The translations under genes were made by a program, and so were the position numbers. From Mucilaginibacter sp. (GTDB lineage Bacteria > Bacteroidota > Bacteroidia > Sphingobacteriales > Sphingobacteriaceae): DNA of 5,836 bases. Location: assembly GCA_014376655.1 (NCBI GenBank), contig JACMRC010000167.1, forward strand, positions 1 through 5,836. Direction: 5' to 3'. This document shows, piece after piece, positions 5,348 to 5,836 of this stretch. Position 1 is the first letter of the stretch. Each line of letters begins with the position of its first letter. The notes under the pieces are model-generated. The model ran no database searches, was not told where the DNA came from, and saw only the letters and a program-made list of their open reading frames with translations.

Positions 5348-5836
5348 ATGAAAACATTTAAAATATTTATAGCCATTTTGGCTTTTACAGCTACTGCGGC
5401 TCATGCCCAATTTATTAAAGCCGAACTACAAGTTAATGGCCTTACCTGCTCTCTGTGCTCAAAAGCGACAGAAAAATCATTAAGAACCCTTGATTTTATT
5501 GGGGATATTAAAGTAGACCTTAACCGTAATATCTTTTTATTGACTTTTAAAAAAGAAGCTTCTGTAAACCTGGACCAGATAAGCAAGAAGGTAGAGAACG
5601 CCGGGTTCTTTGTAAATAACCTAAAAGCCACTTTTAATTTTGACAATGTAAAAGTGCTTAATAACTACTTTAGTTATACAGGCAATACTTATTATTTGAT
5701 TAATGCAGGTAATAAGGCACTTACCGGGCTCTTAGTCTTTACCGTTGTAGATAAAGGATTTGCCCCGGCTTCGGTATATAAAAAATACAGTGCGGTAGCT
5801 GCCGATAACAGGGCCGGCAAAGTTTACAAGGTAATA
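5348..5836 (+). CDS. Exported heavy-metal-associated (HMA) domain protein, 3' end beyond the window
   Basis: An open frame of 163 codons from ATG 5348 runs to the window edge without a stop. Residues 1-20 form a signal peptide (MKTFK, hydrophobic core, cleavage after AHA before Gln), so the protein acts in the periplasm or outer envelope. Residues about 23-90 are an HMA fold: the metal-binding loop NGLTCSLCSKAT carries Cys34 and Cys37 (CxxC), with Thr in place of the usual Met before the first Cys and Leu after Gly, then a first helix, IKVDLNRN and the closing VENAGFFV segment. This type of loop binds Cu(I) and similar soft metals in other HMA proteins. Residues beyond about 95 are unfamiliar, probably beta-rich (Tyr/Asn-rich, then LTGLLVFTVVD). 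It follows the HYC_CC_PP gene by 73 bp with no promoter of its own visible, so an operon is likely. A TonB-dependent receptor often lies nearby in relatives (from memory, not visible here). Confidence 0.85.
   Translation, partial: MKTFKIFIAILAFTATAAHAQFIKAELQVNGLTCSLCSKATEKSLRTLDFIGDIKVDLNRNIFLLTFKKEASVNLDQISKKVENAGFFVNNLKATFNFDNVKVLNNYFSYTGNTYYLINAGNKALTGLLVFTVVDKGFAPASVYKKYSAVAADNRAGKVYKVI

Noticed and set aside
5401..5646. 81-codon minus-strand open frame
   Set aside because: It is antisense to the HMA-domain gene, which has a signal peptide and a CxxC loop in frame.
1..5836. Mobile element, CRISPR array, tRNA or toxin-antitoxin genes
   Set aside because: I saw no terminal inverted repeats, transposase, regularly spaced repeats, tRNA-like fold or small paired ORFs.

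Overview
The window looks like chromosomal DNA of a Bacteroidota member, most likely a Sphingobacteriaceae relative such as Mucilaginibacter or Pedobacter (inference). The signs are: genes without Shine-Dalgarno sites, a promoter of the Bacteroidota type (TTG, 20 bp, TAnnTTTG), secreted proteins built from the Ig-like modules typical of this phylum, and a small protein with the HYC / CC / PP signature that I know only from Bacteroidota. No RNA gene, insertion sequence, CRISPR array or phage gene is visible.

Minus strand, 2155 down to 1 (three genes, same direction, gaps of 35 and 24 bp, so probably one operon): a 358-residue secreted protein with a carbohydrate-binding-like jelly roll that seems inserted inside an Ig-like domain, then a 230-residue secreted protein with two Ig-like domains, then the first 108 codons of a third secreted Ig-like protein that runs off the left edge. 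They look like cell-surface or adhesion components. The two complete proteins end at the same point of the module pattern, just after a Pro-x-x-Lys-Pro-x-Ile-Thr linker.

Positions 2156-2557 are a 402-bp divergent intergenic region with several short repeated and palindromic sequences that could be regulator sites. No clear consensus promoter was found in it for either side.

Plus strand, 2558-3877: an APC-superfamily permease, closest in its motifs to polyamine/amino-acid:proton symporters. 4049-4717: an outer-membrane lipoprotein with a glycine zipper and a peptidoglycan-binding OmpA C-terminal domain, closed by a convincing Rho-independent terminator. These two genes are probably independent units.

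Plus strand, 4879 to the right edge: a probable metal-handling pair. A small Cys-rich exported HYC_CC_PP protein is followed, after 73 bp holding a nested inverted repeat, by an exported protein with an HMA metal-binding domain (CxxC), cut by the window edge. The promoter in front of the first gene sits so close to the ATG that the mRNA is predicted to be leaderless or nearly so. This pair is the best candidate here for an under-described system.
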